A DNA stretch of 33,599 bases from Pirellulales bacterium (lineage in GTDB: Bacteria > Planctomycetota > Planctomycetia > Pirellulales > JAICIG01), in assembly GCA_025927475.1 (NCBI GenBank), contig JAICLL010000064.1, positions 1 through 33,599 of the forward strand. The letters run 5' to 3'. Position numbers and translations under genes: made by a program. Of this stretch, positions 18,216 through 26,730 are shown piece by piece (within the stretch, counting starts at the first letter, position 1; each line of letters opens with the position of its first letter). The notes beneath the pieces are model-generated. The model saw nothing but the letters and a program-made list of their open reading frames with translations, was not told the DNA's origin and ran no database searches.

Positions 18216-18797
18216 ATGATTCCGTCTCCCCGCGAAATCCTGCTTCGCCGCATCGAACTGCATCGCCGCTACCACGAAGCGAACGTCGTGCGCGAACTTT
18301 CGCGGCGCTTGCATCGGCTCGATCGCACGGGCCGCTGGCCGCCGATGGTCGATTGCTCGCCGCTCGCCCGCAGCCTGGTCGATCTCGACCTGCCGCTGCG
18401 ATTCTGCCGGCGACTGGAGCGCGTCGGCATCGTCTACGCGCACGAGCTGGCGCCGTGGACGCCCGAGCGCTTGAAGCAGCTCGATCCGCGCCGCGGCGAC
18501 GAGCTGGTGGCCCGCGCTCAAGCGGCCTTGGCCTCGGTCGGCTTGTCGCTCGGCATGTCGCGTTTCTCAACCGTCGGGCATCGTCAAGCGCCGTTGACGG
18601 CCTGGCTGGTGCGTCGTCGTCATCGCAGTCGCCGCCGCCTACCGCCCACCCGCAAGCAGATCATCTGCGACCTGCTGGCCCAAGGACTTTCGGAGCGCGA
18701 GATTTCGCGGCGGTTAGGCTACCGCAGCCACACGACCGTCTGGGCCGTGAAGCGCGAGATGCGATTGGCGGCGCAAGTGCGGGGCACGAAGTTGTAA
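18216..18797 (+). CDS. RNA polymerase alpha-CTD-like domain fused to a helix-turn-helix
   Basis: A 193-residue protein. Residues 52-114 resemble the C-terminal domain of bacterial RNA polymerase alpha: VDLDLPLRFCRRLERVGI, then HELAPWTPERLKQL and ending ASVGLSLGM, which matches the end of E. coli alpha-CTD (RGLSLGM). Residues 147-183 form an HTH (QIICDLLAQGLSEREISRR, then LGYRSHTTVWAVKREM). Alpha-CTD contacts upstream promoter DNA, regulators and sigma factor. The fusion therefore suggests a small transcription factor acting on promoters of this element, or an imitator of host alpha. ATG 18216 is the second of two close ATGs and the one in frame. The calls rest on pattern matching by eye. Confidence 0.75.
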   Translation: MIPSPREILLRRIELHRRYHEANVVRELSRRLHRLDRTGRWPPMVDCSPLARSLVDLDLPLRFCRRLERVGIVYAHELAPWTPERLKQLDPRRGDELVARAQAALASVGLSLGMSRFSTVGHRQAPLTAWLVRRRHRSRRRLPPTRKQIICDLLAQGLSEREISRRLGYRSHTTVWAVKREMRLAAQVRGTKL

Positions 18798-18812
18798 ACA
18801 AGGAGCCTTGTA

Positions 18813-18845
18813 GCCGTCCGCGGATCCCTTGATTCGAGGGACGGC
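18813..18845 (+). terminator. Weak hairpin after the alpha-CTD-like gene
   Basis: GCCGTCC (18813-18819) can pair with GGACGGC (18839-18845) shortly after the stop codon at 18797. There is no following T-tract, so intrinsic termination is doubtful. The remaining sequence to 18937 is more AT-rich (TACACGACACTACACAATAA) and may hold a promoter I cannot define. Confidence 0.25.
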
Positions 18846-18937
18846 CTCCGACGGTTCGCGGAGCGGGTCCTAGACATCTACACGACACTACACAATAATA
18901 CACAATCTGATGCCGAAGGTCAGCCGAAGGTGCAAAA

Positions 18938-20200
18938 ATGGCGATGTCTCAGAGCGAGAGGGACGAGCTTTCGTTCCGTCTCGGACAAATTTTTAGGCCC
19001 ACGATGCCAATCAACCGAGAAGATCTCTTTGCCGGGCGGCAAAATGAAGTTCGGGATGTCGTGGATGCAATTAACCAAGCTGGCCAGCATGTTGTTCTAT
19101 TTGGTGAGAGAGGCGTTGGCAAGACATCGCTCGCCAACATCATCATGTATCGACTTCACTCCCCAGGTGGGCTGGTGATGACGCCACACATCAACTGTTC
19201 GTCGGCCAATAGCTACGACGCGATATGGACCGCAGTCCTTGACGACATCGAGTTTCGTGCCGAGCGAAAAGACATCGCTCTCCCACGATGGGTGCAGAAG
19301 CTCGCATCGGATTTCGACAATGGCTCGCGCGTTGATTTTCCGCCTGAACTTGCAAGGCGGTTAGTCGTCGAGTTGGCAGAGACGATGGAAGTTGTCGTGA
19401 TCATCGACGAGTTCGACCAGCTTGAAAACGTCGAAACCAGGCAACGAATCGCGGATGCGATCAAGTACTTTTCCGACAGAAATGTGCCGGCGACCATCAT
19501 GTTGATCGGCGTTGCAGAAGATATTGATGGCCTTATTGCCGATCACCGTTCGGTCAGTCGTTGCATTGCGCAAGTCCGAATGCCGCGAATGTCGCGCGAT
19601 GAAGTCGAGTCAATCGTGGTGAATTGTCTAAATCAGGTTAAGCTGAAGATCGAAGCGGGCGCTCTTCATGAGATTTCCCGGATTGCAAAGGGGCTTCCGC
19701 ATTATGCTCATCTTCTTGGACTTCACGCCGGCCGGCGCGCTGTCGCCGGAAGAAGTAAGACGATCAAACAAGCCGACATCCAGCCGGCCATTAAAACCGC
19801 GATCCAAAAGGTGCAAGTGAGCATTCGGACCGCCTACCAAAAAGCGACGATCAGCACCAAGAAAAACGCGCTTTACAAACAGGTCATCTTGGCCTGCTCG
19901 ATGGCGGAGGCGGATGAATATGGCTACTTTTCCCCATCGGATGTGCGCGAGCCGCTTGAACGGATCCTGAAGAGGCAATACGGCATTGAGGCGTTCGCGA
20001 GGCATTTGCACGCCTTTTGCGAGGAAGAGCGGGGACCCGCGCTAAAACGGGCAGACTTTTCCAATCGGCCCCGCTTCAGGTTTACCGACCCCTTGCTGCA
20101 GCCATTCGCCTTGATGAAGGGATTGGATGAAGGTATCGTTTCCGAAGATGACCTGAAAGCAACGAGAGATCTCAGCGACCCGCAGGGCCGGCTTTTCTGA
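18938..20200 (+). CDS. AAA/Orc1-Cdc6-like ATPase
   Basis: A 420-residue protein. Residues 28-75 hold FAGRQNEVRDVVDAINQ and Walker A GERGVGKTS (56-64); Walker B is VVVIIDEFD (152-160). A likely sensor 1 is IMLIGVAEDID, and a helical lid with MPRMSRDEVESIV follows, the pattern of Orc1/Cdc6 and related STAND-type ATPases. The C-terminal 150 residues look like a winged helix region. The gene is visibly more AT-rich than its neighbours and lacks repeat arrays, which suggests separate acquisition. Solitary proteins of this kind are widespread and mostly uncharacterised; some belong to defence or plasmid systems, but no partner here proves that. AAGG precedes ATG 18938. Confidence 0.85.
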   Translation: MAMSQSERDELSFRLGQIFRPTMPINREDLFAGRQNEVRDVVDAINQAGQHVVLFGERGVGKTSLANIIMYRLHSPGGLVMTPHINCSSANSYDAIWTAVLDDIEFRAERKDIALPRWVQKLASDFDNGSRVDFPPELARRLVVELAETMEVVVIIDEFDQLENVETRQRIADAIKYFSDRNVPATIMLIGVAEDIDGLIADHRSVSRCIAQVRMPRMSRDEVESIVVNCLNQVKLKIEAGALHEISRIAKGLPHYAHLLGLHAGRRAVAGRSKTIKQADIQPAIKTAIQKVQVSIRTAYQKATISTKKNALYKQVILACSMAEADEYGYFSPSDVREPLERILKRQYGIEAFARHLHAFCEEERGPALKRADFSNRPRFRFTDPLLQPFALMKGLDEGIVSEDDLKATRDLSDPQGRLF

Positions 20201-20265
20201 GGCACGGCCAGACGCAGAATCGGAGGGAGGGCCTCCTGGGTTTTGGAGCGGTCAGCTTCTTATGG

Positions 20266-20547
20266 TTGTTCTCCGTTCTCGTGGCTTTATCAGTTATATC
20301 CGACCAGAAGCTTGCGCCGTGGCTGCTTGCAGTCGGCGCCCTCTCCATCGCCGCGCTGTTTGTTTCACTTCAGGCCGGGCTAAAATGCCCGTATTACGTT
20401 CTCTTTCTGCTGGCCATGGAATTCGTCATCGCAGGCACGGTCGGCTTGATTGTGCTCGGTGTGCGACGTTTGTCCGGAGTAGCGGGACGCCGTCGTTCCG
20501 ACCGGCGCCGACGAGTGCCGGTGGCCTCTCCTAACCCTCCAAGGTGA
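20266..20547 (+). CDS. Small membrane protein, start uncertain, possibly a fragment
   Basis: About 93 residues read from a TTG at 20266, with three hydrophobic helices (around LFSVLVALSVI, LLAVGALSIAALFVSL and YVLFLLAMEFVIAGTVGLIV) and an Arg-rich tail. The same frame stays hydrophobic upstream of the TTG (GFGAVSFLW) without a better start codon, so the true N-terminus may be missing and this may be a remnant. It follows the AAA ATPase by 65 bases and its 3' end overlaps the convergent gene at 20531. Confidence 0.4.
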   Translation: MFSVLVALSVISDQKLAPWLLAVGALSIAALFVSLQAGLKCPYYVLFLLAMEFVIAGTVGLIVLGVRRLSGVAGRRRSDRRRRVPVASPNPPR

Positions 20548-21007
20548 ACGGCCCTTCCGGCAATCCGGCCGGCGCGGCGCGCGTCTCGGCGTCGGTGTCG
20601 TCGGCGAAAATGGCGCCCTTGATCACCCGGTCGGTGATGACGTTCAAATAACGATTGAGATCGGAGTTGATCTGCTGGAATTCGGGCCAGAGCGTTTCGT
20701 CGACGAAGCGCCGGGGCACCCGCGCCATGACCGTGGTGTAGCGCTGCCCGGAATAGCGATAGGGCGAAATCTCGTATCGCCGCAACAGGGCCAGAAACAG
20801 TTTCTTCGACCAGGGACTGCCCAACGAAAAACGCATCTCGACGGGCTGATCGGTCTCTTGCAGGCGGCGGAGCCGCTGGCGAATGCGCTCCATGGCGCTG
20901 GCGGCGGCGGTGCGTTCGCCCGCGAAGCCCGTATCGGCGAACAGCGCCTCGACCTTCGCCAAGGTTTCGAGCAGTTCGCGTTCCTCGTCAATCGCGTTGG
21001 TCGCCAT
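20531..21007 (-). CDS. Conserved protein of unknown function
   Basis: A 158-residue soluble protein. A helical N-terminal half (ELLETLAKVEALFADTG, ASAMERIRQRLRRLQ) precedes a compact basic domain (EMRFSLGSPWSKKLFLALLR, then YEISPYRYSGQRYTTVMARV and FVDETLWPEFQQINSDLN). I recall similar hypothetical proteins in other high-GC bacteria but know no function. AGGAGG lies eleven bases before ATG 21007, a slightly long but acceptable spacing. Confidence 0.8.
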   Translation of the reverse strand: MATNAIDEERELLETLAKVEALFADTGFAGERTAAASAMERIRQRLRRLQETDQPVEMRFSLGSPWSKKLFLALLRRYEISPYRYSGQRYTTVMARVPRRFVDETLWPEFQQINSDLNRYLNVITDRVIKGAIFADDTDAETRAAPAGLPEGPFTLEG

Positions 21008-21147
21008 GCTGGCCTGGCCTCCTGCACTGGTTTGAACAACGATTTGCTATTTTGCCAAATTCCTCGCCGGCGTCCACCAGCGGACGCTCCATGCGCACCG
21101 GTCCACGCTACAGTAGCCCGAAGCCCGCGTTTTGATGTTGCGCGTCC

Positions 21148-21385
21148 GACCCCATCCGGCTTGCCCGGATCGGTGAACGAGACGGTGAGCTAGCCCAAAG
21201 CCCTGAAAAAGCAGGGACAGACCCCATCCCGCTTGCCTGGATGGTGAATAAGATGCGCCGCTGGAATTGCTCTAAGCCCGAAATCTGCTTCACCATCCAG
21301 ACAAGCTGGATGGGGTCGTGGTGACGCGGCTTTTTCCGGGCTAGCGTGCCATCTTCTTCACCATCGAGACGAGCTCGATGGGGTC
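21148..21385. repeat. Four copies of a ~29-bp motif, two direct then two inverted
   Basis: Copies at 21148-21178 and 21220-21248 read GACCCCATCC-n-GCTTGCC...GGATGGTGAA. Copies at 21289-21317 and 21357-21385 read the reverse complement, TTCACCATCCAGACAAGC and relatives. Each copy also contains a small internal dyad such as CATCCAG/CTGGATG. No gene occupies 21008-21468. Confidence 0.8.
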
Positions 21386-21468
21386 GAAAGCGCAACAGCA
21401 AAAAGCGCAGGCGAGGCACGGCAAACGGCTTTCCGTCGCTTGCGCCTTTTTGCCATCGCTGTCGTCCG

Positions 21469-21700
21469 CATCCGCTGCAATCGTTGCAAACGGTAGCCGA
21501 TTGAACAGAGAAGAGAAACAATAGTTGGCCGACTCTTCTCCACAGATGGGGCATCGACATGCTCTGCCCCCGACCACCGAGTGCAAGCCCGTCCTGCGCC
21601 AGCTTTCGGTGAAGCGAAGAGCGCTTCTTTCGCCGAGCGAAAGGCGACTTTTACCGCCGAAAACCCACCAAGCCAGTGGAGCGCAATGCTACGGGAGAGA
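21469..21700. repeat. Long direct repeat, left copy (R1)
   Basis: About 230 bp that recurs at 26315-26561. Shared blocks in order are CAATCGTTGCAAACGGTAGC, GGGGCATCGA-n-ACGCTCTGCCCCC, CGTCCTGCGCCAGCTTTCGG, TTCGCNGAGCGAAAGGCGAC and AAAACCCACCAAGCCAGTG. It flanks the left side of a 4.6-kb segment carrying the DUF4058 and TPR genes. On the minus strand it can be read as a Cys-rich peptide (RCPICGEES), probably a decayed or fortuitous frame. Confidence 0.85.
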
Positions 21701-21714
21701 GGGCAGGGTTGATG

Positions 21715-22500
21715 TCAGGCTTGCTCAATGTTTTTCCCGGCCTTCACTCGTTCTGCCGCCCAGGCGGCCGCGGCCTTTGTAAGCGGCACATCCGGTGGTT
21801 GCGAATAACCGACGGCCACCCCGTAGGGCGATGCTTCGTAAATTGTCGAAAATGCCCGTTGCAAGTCCAGCGGCACATCGGCGTCGGGTTCGCGCAGCGG
21901 CACGCGCACGACGGGCAACGGATCCGAAAGCGCAATCGGCCACACGTCGCTCTCCGGCCGCTTGTTGGTCCGCGTCAAGAACACAAAGTAGTCGCCGGTT
22001 GGCATCGGCTTGGTCATGGGCACGCGCTTCCCTTTGCGCAGCAAGTCGATCTCCATCAGGTGGGCGCTGCTGAGCAGCACCTTGTTGCGTTTGCGCAGGT
22101 ATTCCTGGCGACCGTCTCCCCGCTTATTGGTCGGAGACAGGATCTCGATCAGCGTCACCAAGGTCCGCCCCGCTCGATCTCGTATCTCCACCCACGAATG
22201 GGGAACCAGCGACGGCATAACGGTCGTCAACTTGATCGGCGCTTCGGCCAAGGCCGCGCCCGCGATCCGCGATGGCGCCTGTCTCGCCTCAACCACTCCC
22301 GCGTCGGGGTAGACGTCGGTCGCTTCGATTGCGACCTCCTCGGGCGTGTCGGTCACTTGACGCTGATTGGCAAAAGCCAGGTATCGCGGCAACAAAAGCG
22401 GGGTCAACTGCCGGGCGATTTCCACCGCCAACTGAATGTGGAACGTGGTCCACAGGTCGCCTTCGAGGTACGGATCCATGCCGGGGAACGGGCACTTCAT
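21715..22500 (-). CDS. DUF4058 family protein
   Basis: A 261-residue protein with the family's start motif MKCPFPGMDPYLEGDLW and later VEIRDRAGRTLVTLIEILSP, KRNKVLLSSAHLMEIDLLRKG and TGDYFVFLTR. The acidic ExxEIL-like strand and the (L/I)EIDLLRKG motif recall the PD-(D/E)XK nuclease core of the related Uma2/DUF820 group. DUF4058 proteins are common in multiple copies in cyanobacteria and planctomycetes, and their role is unknown. GGAG lies just before ATG 22500. It is divergent from the TPR gene, and both lie between the R1 and R2 direct repeats. Confidence 0.9.
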   Translation of the reverse strand: MKCPFPGMDPYLEGDLWTTFHIQLAVEIARQLTPLLLPRYLAFANQRQVTDTPEEVAIEATDVYPDAGVVEARQAPSRIAGAALAEAPIKLTTVMPSLVPHSWVEIRDRAGRTLVTLIEILSPTNKRGDGRQEYLRKRNKVLLSSAHLMEIDLLRKGKRVPMTKPMPTGDYFVFLTRTNKRPESDVWPIALSDPLPVVRVPLREPDADVPLDLQRAFSTIYEASPYGVAVGYSQPPDVPLTKAAAAWAAERVKAGKNIEQA

Positions 22501-22631
22501 GATGGACTCCTAGGGGATGTTAGAGCGCATATCATGTTTTGTTTTTGCCGCCGGCTGGATAGCGAGAGACGTCGGTGGGCGACGGGAAGCCGCGTTCGCA
22601 TTGGTTTTTCGACATTCGTCACGCCAATGGC

Positions 22632-22718
22632 TGACAGAAAGATGGGGGACAAAAAATTGAAGCGGCCCTCACCCCGGGTCTCGGCTTCCGTGTTTTTCTG
22701 TCCCTCACCTTTCTGTCA
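22632..22718. repeat. Inverted repeat TGACAGAAAG...GGGACA
   Basis: 22632-22655 (TGACAGAAAGATGGGGGACA then A's) faces its near complement at 22693-22718 (TCTGTCCCTCACCTTTCTG), giving a stem of about 24 pairs with few mismatches and a loop of about 37 bases. It lies between the divergent DUF4058 and TPR genes. The rest of the gap 22501-22879 holds no other gene. Confidence 0.8.
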
Positions 22719-22879
22719 AACCGCGATTGCCATTGTCCCACCCCCCGCGTGTGCGGTACTCTCCGGCCCGAAAAGCGGAGCGCCGGTGTTTTGGGTAGCG
22801 TAAGCCGTGCTTGCGGCGGGCGCTGTTCCATTGTAACTGGCGGTATCGGTTCTCGATAATCCAGCGGAGGACACGAGCG

Positions 22880-25800
22880 ATGCGGCGGTCGTTTTCAGGC
22901 GTGGCGGCGTTGATGATGGTGTTGGCCGTGGCGCAGCTCGCCCGCGGGGCAGACGACCAATCTTGGATCGGACGCCGCGTCATCATCAAGCGGGCCGAGG
23001 TCAGGCCGCAGATTGGCAAACAGCCGACGGGCGATCCGCTGCGCACGGTTTTCACCGTCGAACAGGCGCAGGGAGAATGGCTGTGGGTGGGCGAGGGGTG
23101 GCTGCGGCAAGGCGATGTGGTGCGGCTTGACAGAGCCGCGGCCTGGTTCGACAACGAGTTGAAAAAATTGCCAACGGCGTTTGCGTATCTGGGACGCGGC
23201 ATTGCTCGTTGTGAGCAGGGCGATTTGGACGGCGCGCTGGCAGACTGCACGGCCGCCATGAAGATCGCGCCGCGCTCGCAAAGGGCTTATGCCGACCGCG
23301 CGTTTGTCTTCGCCAAAAAACGCGAAATGACGCTGGCACTGAACGACGTGCAACAGGCGATGACGATGGGACCGTCCTCGGCGGTTCTGCTGGGCATTCG
23401 CGGCGCGATTCGCGCCGATTTGCGCGATTATCGCGGCGCGATGGACGACCTGAATCGCGCCTTACAGATGAATCCGCGTGACGCTGAGGGCTATTCAAAC
23501 CGGGGCGTCGCATACCAGCGGATCGGGAATCGCGCCGCAGCATTAGCCGACCTGAGCCAGGCGATCGCGCTCGATCCGCGCAATCCGCTCGCCTACGCCA
23601 ACCGCGGCTGGATCCATGCGCTCGAACACCGCTACGACCAGGCGCTCGAGGATTTTGATGAAGCCGTCCGGCTCGATCCCAAATTCGTACACGTGCGGGT
23701 CAATCGCGGCGACTCCTGGGCGCTGCAGGGACAATTCGATAAGGCGATTGCTGAGTACAACGAAGCGATCCGTCTTGATCCCAAATGCGACGCGGCCTGG
23801 CGTTTCCGATCCGCGGCTCATCGCCGTAGCGGAAACCTTGCGCTGGCGGCCAGCGATATTGAGGAAGCCATCCGCATTGCCCCCAAAGAGGCGGGCAACT
23901 ATTGCGAGCGGGCACGGCTCGATGATGTGCGCGGCCAATACGCGGCGATGCTCAAAGACGCGACGAAGGCCATCGAGCTCGATCCAAAGAACGAAGACGC
24001 CTTCCAGTGCCGCGCGTCGGCACGGTCATTCTTGAACGATATCACCGGCTCAATCGCCGACCTGACACGAGCAATCGAGCTGATGCCGAACAACGGCAGG
24101 CGGTATTTCCAGCGAGCGCGGATATTCTTCGCCGCCGCCGACTATCGCGAGGCCCTGGCCGATTGCGATGCCGCTGTGCGGTTGCTGCCGCGCGAAACTC
24201 AGCCGCTGCTGTACCGCGCCATGGCCCATGCCGCGCTGGGCAACTTCGCGCGCGCGAAACAAGATATCGCGGAAGCGGTGCGGCTCGCCCCGAATCCTTC
24301 CTTCAATGCCTACGGCATCTTGGCCCAAGTCAACGCACTTGAAGCCGGCGACCCCCAGGCGGTCGTTGCATTGGAACGTGCCTTGCCCGGCGCCAAGCCC
24401 AGGGAGCAAGCGGCCATCTACAGTCAGCTCGCCTGGATTTTGGCGACGTATCCCGACGAAAAAATCCGCGATGGGCAAAAAGCCTTTGCGGCGGCCAAAA
24501 AAGCTTGCGAGCTGAGCGACGGGCGGTCGCTGTGGGCGGTGGCGGGATTGGCCGCCGCCTATGCCGAATGTGGCGATTTCGCCGCCGCCGCCGACTTCCA
24601 GCAAAAAGCCCTGGCGCTGGCGACCTCAACGGATCCGTCGGTCGCCATGCCAAACGAAGCGATCGCCGACGGCGTTCTCACAGAGATGCGGCGCCGCCTC
24701 GCTCTCTATCGGTCGGGTCAACCGGCTCGTGCCAATCAGAGATTTGGCAGCAAGATCGGCAGCCGGGTGATTGCTCGCTCTCGCGACATGAGGCTGCAAA
24801 TCGGTGGCCGTCCGATCGGCGAGCCCCTGGGCGAAACGGTGCTTGCCGTCGAGCGCGTGCAGCGCGACTGGCTGTGGGTCGGAAGGGGCTGGATCCGAAC
24901 TGAGGATGTCGTGACGGTCGAGGCCGCGGTTTCCGATTATGTTCAGCGAATCGCCCGCGTGACTCTCGCCAGCGATTTGAAACGCGCGCTGGACGATTGC
25001 GACGCGGCACTGCGATTGTCGCCCGACTACGGCTATCTCTACGCCTTGCGGGCGTCGATTCGGCAATTGCAAGGGGATAAAGCGGGGGCCCAATCGGACC
25101 TGCAAAAATCCAGGGAGCTAGACCCTAATGGGGCGGGCGCGTTCTTGATGATACTGGCCCAAGCCGCGGAGCAGAAAGGCGATTATGCCGAAGCCATCAA
25201 GATGTATTCGCAAATCCTAGAGAACGAAGGCGCATCGCGGATGGAGCGCGCATTGAGTTACGCAGCGCTGGCCGAGATCTGGTCTGAACGCGCCGGTGCG
25301 GACCTTCGCGATGGCGACCGTGCGTTGGAAGCGGGCAAGAAAGCCTGCGAATTGACCTACTGGAAGTTGCCCCAGGCGCTTTCGGCCCTGGGGGCCGCGC
25401 ACGCCGAGTGCGGCGACTTTGCCGAAGCAATCCGGTGGCAGGAGGCCGCCCGGGAATTGCCGCCCGAGGCACTCGCCACCGCGTTTGGCGACGAGAAGTA
25501 CGAGCCGCCGCTCGTATCGAGCACCGACATGTTTGAAGTGCGGCTCGATTGCTATCGGCAGCGAAAGCGACTTTACGAGGTCCGCACGGGGGGCGTGGTC
25601 GCGGGCGTCTCAAGCGAGGCGTTCGAGCATCTCAAGCGCGCTTCCGATCAGGAATCGAAAGGCGATCTGGCCGGCGCCCTGGCCGAATACGACGCGGCGA
25701 TTCGCTTGGCTCCGAAAGTGGCCGGCTTTTACATGATCCGCGCCAGTTGCCATGAAGCGCGTGGCGATTTCCCGGCCGCACTGGCCGATTTTCGCAAGGC

Positions 25801-26314
25801 AATCGAGTTTGAGCGCGAAAACCCGGCGGTGGTCTGGAAGCTGCTCGGGTTGTTTTTCGAAAGGCACGGGCGCGATGCGGAGGCCGTCGACGCCTACACG
25901 CACACGATCGACGAAAAGCGTTCGCCCGCCGACCAGGCCGACGCGCACTTGGCACTGGCGAAAATCTGGGCCGAGTCGCGCGACGACCGCATCCGCGACG
26001 GCCGCCGGGCCGTCGAAGCGGCTCAAAAAGGCTGCGAACTGGGCGAGTGGAAATCGCGCGAAGCCTTGACCGTGCTGGCCTCGGCTTATGCAGAGTGCGG
26101 CGCTTTCCAACAAGCGGCCCAGTGGCAAGCGAAGGCGATCGAACTGCCCCCGCCGGAGCATGAGGCTGAATACGCGGGAGGTTCGTCCGCCGAGTTCGAG
26201 CAATCGCGGCTGCAAGAACTAAACGACCGGCTCGCCTCGTATCGGGCAGGCAAACGCTTTGAGTCTCGCCGCCCGACGATTCGCGTCGGGGCGGCGCGGG
26301 TTGAGCGGCGATAA
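22880..26314 (+). CDS. Large exported TPR protein with duplicated SH3-like modules
   Basis: A 1144-residue protein. The start at 22880 has GGAGG ten bases upstream and begins with a signal peptide (MRRSFSGVAALMMVLAVAQL then ARGAD). An SH3-like segment (about 24-82; GRRVIIKRAEVRPQIG, WLWVGEGWLRQGDVV) recurs at 623-683 (GSRVIARSRDMRLQIG, WLWVGRGWIRTEDVV). Many TPR repeats follow each (pattern AL-DL-AI-LDP). Three module ends share IRDGxxAxxAAKKACEL...AAYAECGDF near 523-580, 803-860 and 1032-1095. The protein is thus a triplication of one module, the third without the SH3-like head. TPR proteins scaffold other proteins; no catalytic part is visible. Likely extracytoplasmic. Confidence 0.92.
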   Translation: MRRSFSGVAALMMVLAVAQLARGADDQSWIGRRVIIKRAEVRPQIGKQPTGDPLRTVFTVEQAQGEWLWVGEGWLRQGDVVRLDRAAAWFDNELKKLPTAFAYLGRGIARCEQGDLDGALADCTAAMKIAPRSQRAYADRAFVFAKKREMTLALNDVQQAMTMGPSSAVLLGIRGAIRADLRDYRGAMDDLNRALQMNPRDAEGYSNRGVAYQRIGNRAAALADLSQAIALDPRNPLAYANRGWIHALEHRYDQALEDFDEAVRLDPKFVHVRVNRGDSWALQGQFDKAIAEYNEAIRLDPKCDAAWRFRSAAHRRSGNLALAASDIEEAIRIAPKEAGNYCERARLDDVRGQYAAMLKDATKAIELDPKNEDAFQCRASARSFLNDITGSIADLTRAIELMPNNGRRYFQRARIFFAAADYREALADCDAAVRLLPRETQPLLYRAMAHAALGNFARAKQDIAEAVRLAPNPSFNAYGILAQVNALEAGDPQAVVALERALPGAKPREQAAIYSQLAWILATYPDEKIRDGQKAFAAAKKACELSDGRSLWAVAGLAAAYAECGDFAAAADFQQKALALATSTDPSVAMPNEAIADGVLTEMRRRLALYRSGQPARANQRFGSKIGSRVIARSRDMRLQIGGRPIGEPLGETVLAVERVQRDWLWVGRGWIRTEDVVTVEAAVSDYVQRIARVTLASDLKRALDDCDAALRLSPDYGYLYALRASIRQLQGDKAGAQSDLQKSRELDPNGAGAFLMILAQAAEQKGDYAEAIKMYSQILENEGASRMERALSYAALAEIWSERAGADLRDGDRALEAGKKACELTYWKLPQALSALGAAHAECGDFAEAIRWQEAARELPPEALATAFGDEKYEPPLVSSTDMFEVRLDCYRQRKRLYEVRTGGVVAGVSSEAFEHLKRASDQESKGDLAGALAEYDAAIRLAPKVAGFYMIRASCHEARGDFPAALADFRKAIEFERENPAVVWKLLGLFFERHGRDAEAVDAYTHTIDEKRSPADQADAHLALAKIWAESRDDRIRDGRRAVEAAQKGCELGEWKSREALTVLASAYAECGAFQQAAQWQAKAIELPPPEHEAEYAGGSSAEFEQSRLQELNDRLASYRAGKRFESRRPTIRVGAARVERR

Positions 26315-26561
26315 ACATCCGCCTGCAATCGTTGCAAAACGGTAGCCGATCGAACAGGGAAGAGAAAGCGTACCCAGCGTTGAAAACGGCTCGGTACTTC
26401 CACAGCCGGGGCATCGATACGCTCTGCCCCCAACCACCGGGAGCGAGCCCGTCCTGCGCCAGCTTTCGGTGCAGCGGAGGGCGCTTCTTTCGCGGAGCGA
26501 AAGGCGACTTTTACCGCCGAAAACCCACCAAGCCAGTGGCGCGCGATGCTACGGGGAGGCG
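26315..26561. repeat. Long direct repeat, right copy (R2)
   Basis: It begins at the base after the TPR stop codon and carries the same ordered blocks as R1 at 21469-21700, with an extra insertion of about 12 bases near 26370-26395. Direct orientation of both copies would allow deletion or duplication of the enclosed DUF4058-TPR segment by homologous recombination. Confidence 0.85.
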
Positions 26562-26599
26562 GAGTCAGCGGTGCTCCAACGATGGCTTGCCTGACTGTT

Positions 26600-26730
26600 T
26601 GCCACCAGCTAAAGCGGGTGGCACACGGAAGTCGCTGCAGCCGCAATGCGGTGTTTCGCTGAGAGCGAAAGGCCACAATTCCCCCCGAAAACTCACCAAG
26701 CCAGTTATCTGGGATGCTGCGGGGAGAGCG
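26600..26730. repeat. Hairpin plus family D repeat, overlapping a gene end
   Basis: TGCCACCAGCT (26600-26610) pairs with AGCGGGTGGCA (26613-26623). It is followed by GAGAGCGAAAGGCCAC and the family D core GAAAACTCACCAAGCCAGTT (26687 on). The family D part runs into the 3' end of the membrane protein gene at 26705, so the last residues of that protein are encoded by repeat sequence. Confidence 0.75.

Noticed and set aside
21341-21586. Minus-strand Cys-rich frame (RCPICG) within the R1 repeat
   Set aside because: A similar frame exists in R2 but with different length and cysteine spacing; it is more likely repeat sequence or a relic than a working zinc-ribbon gene.
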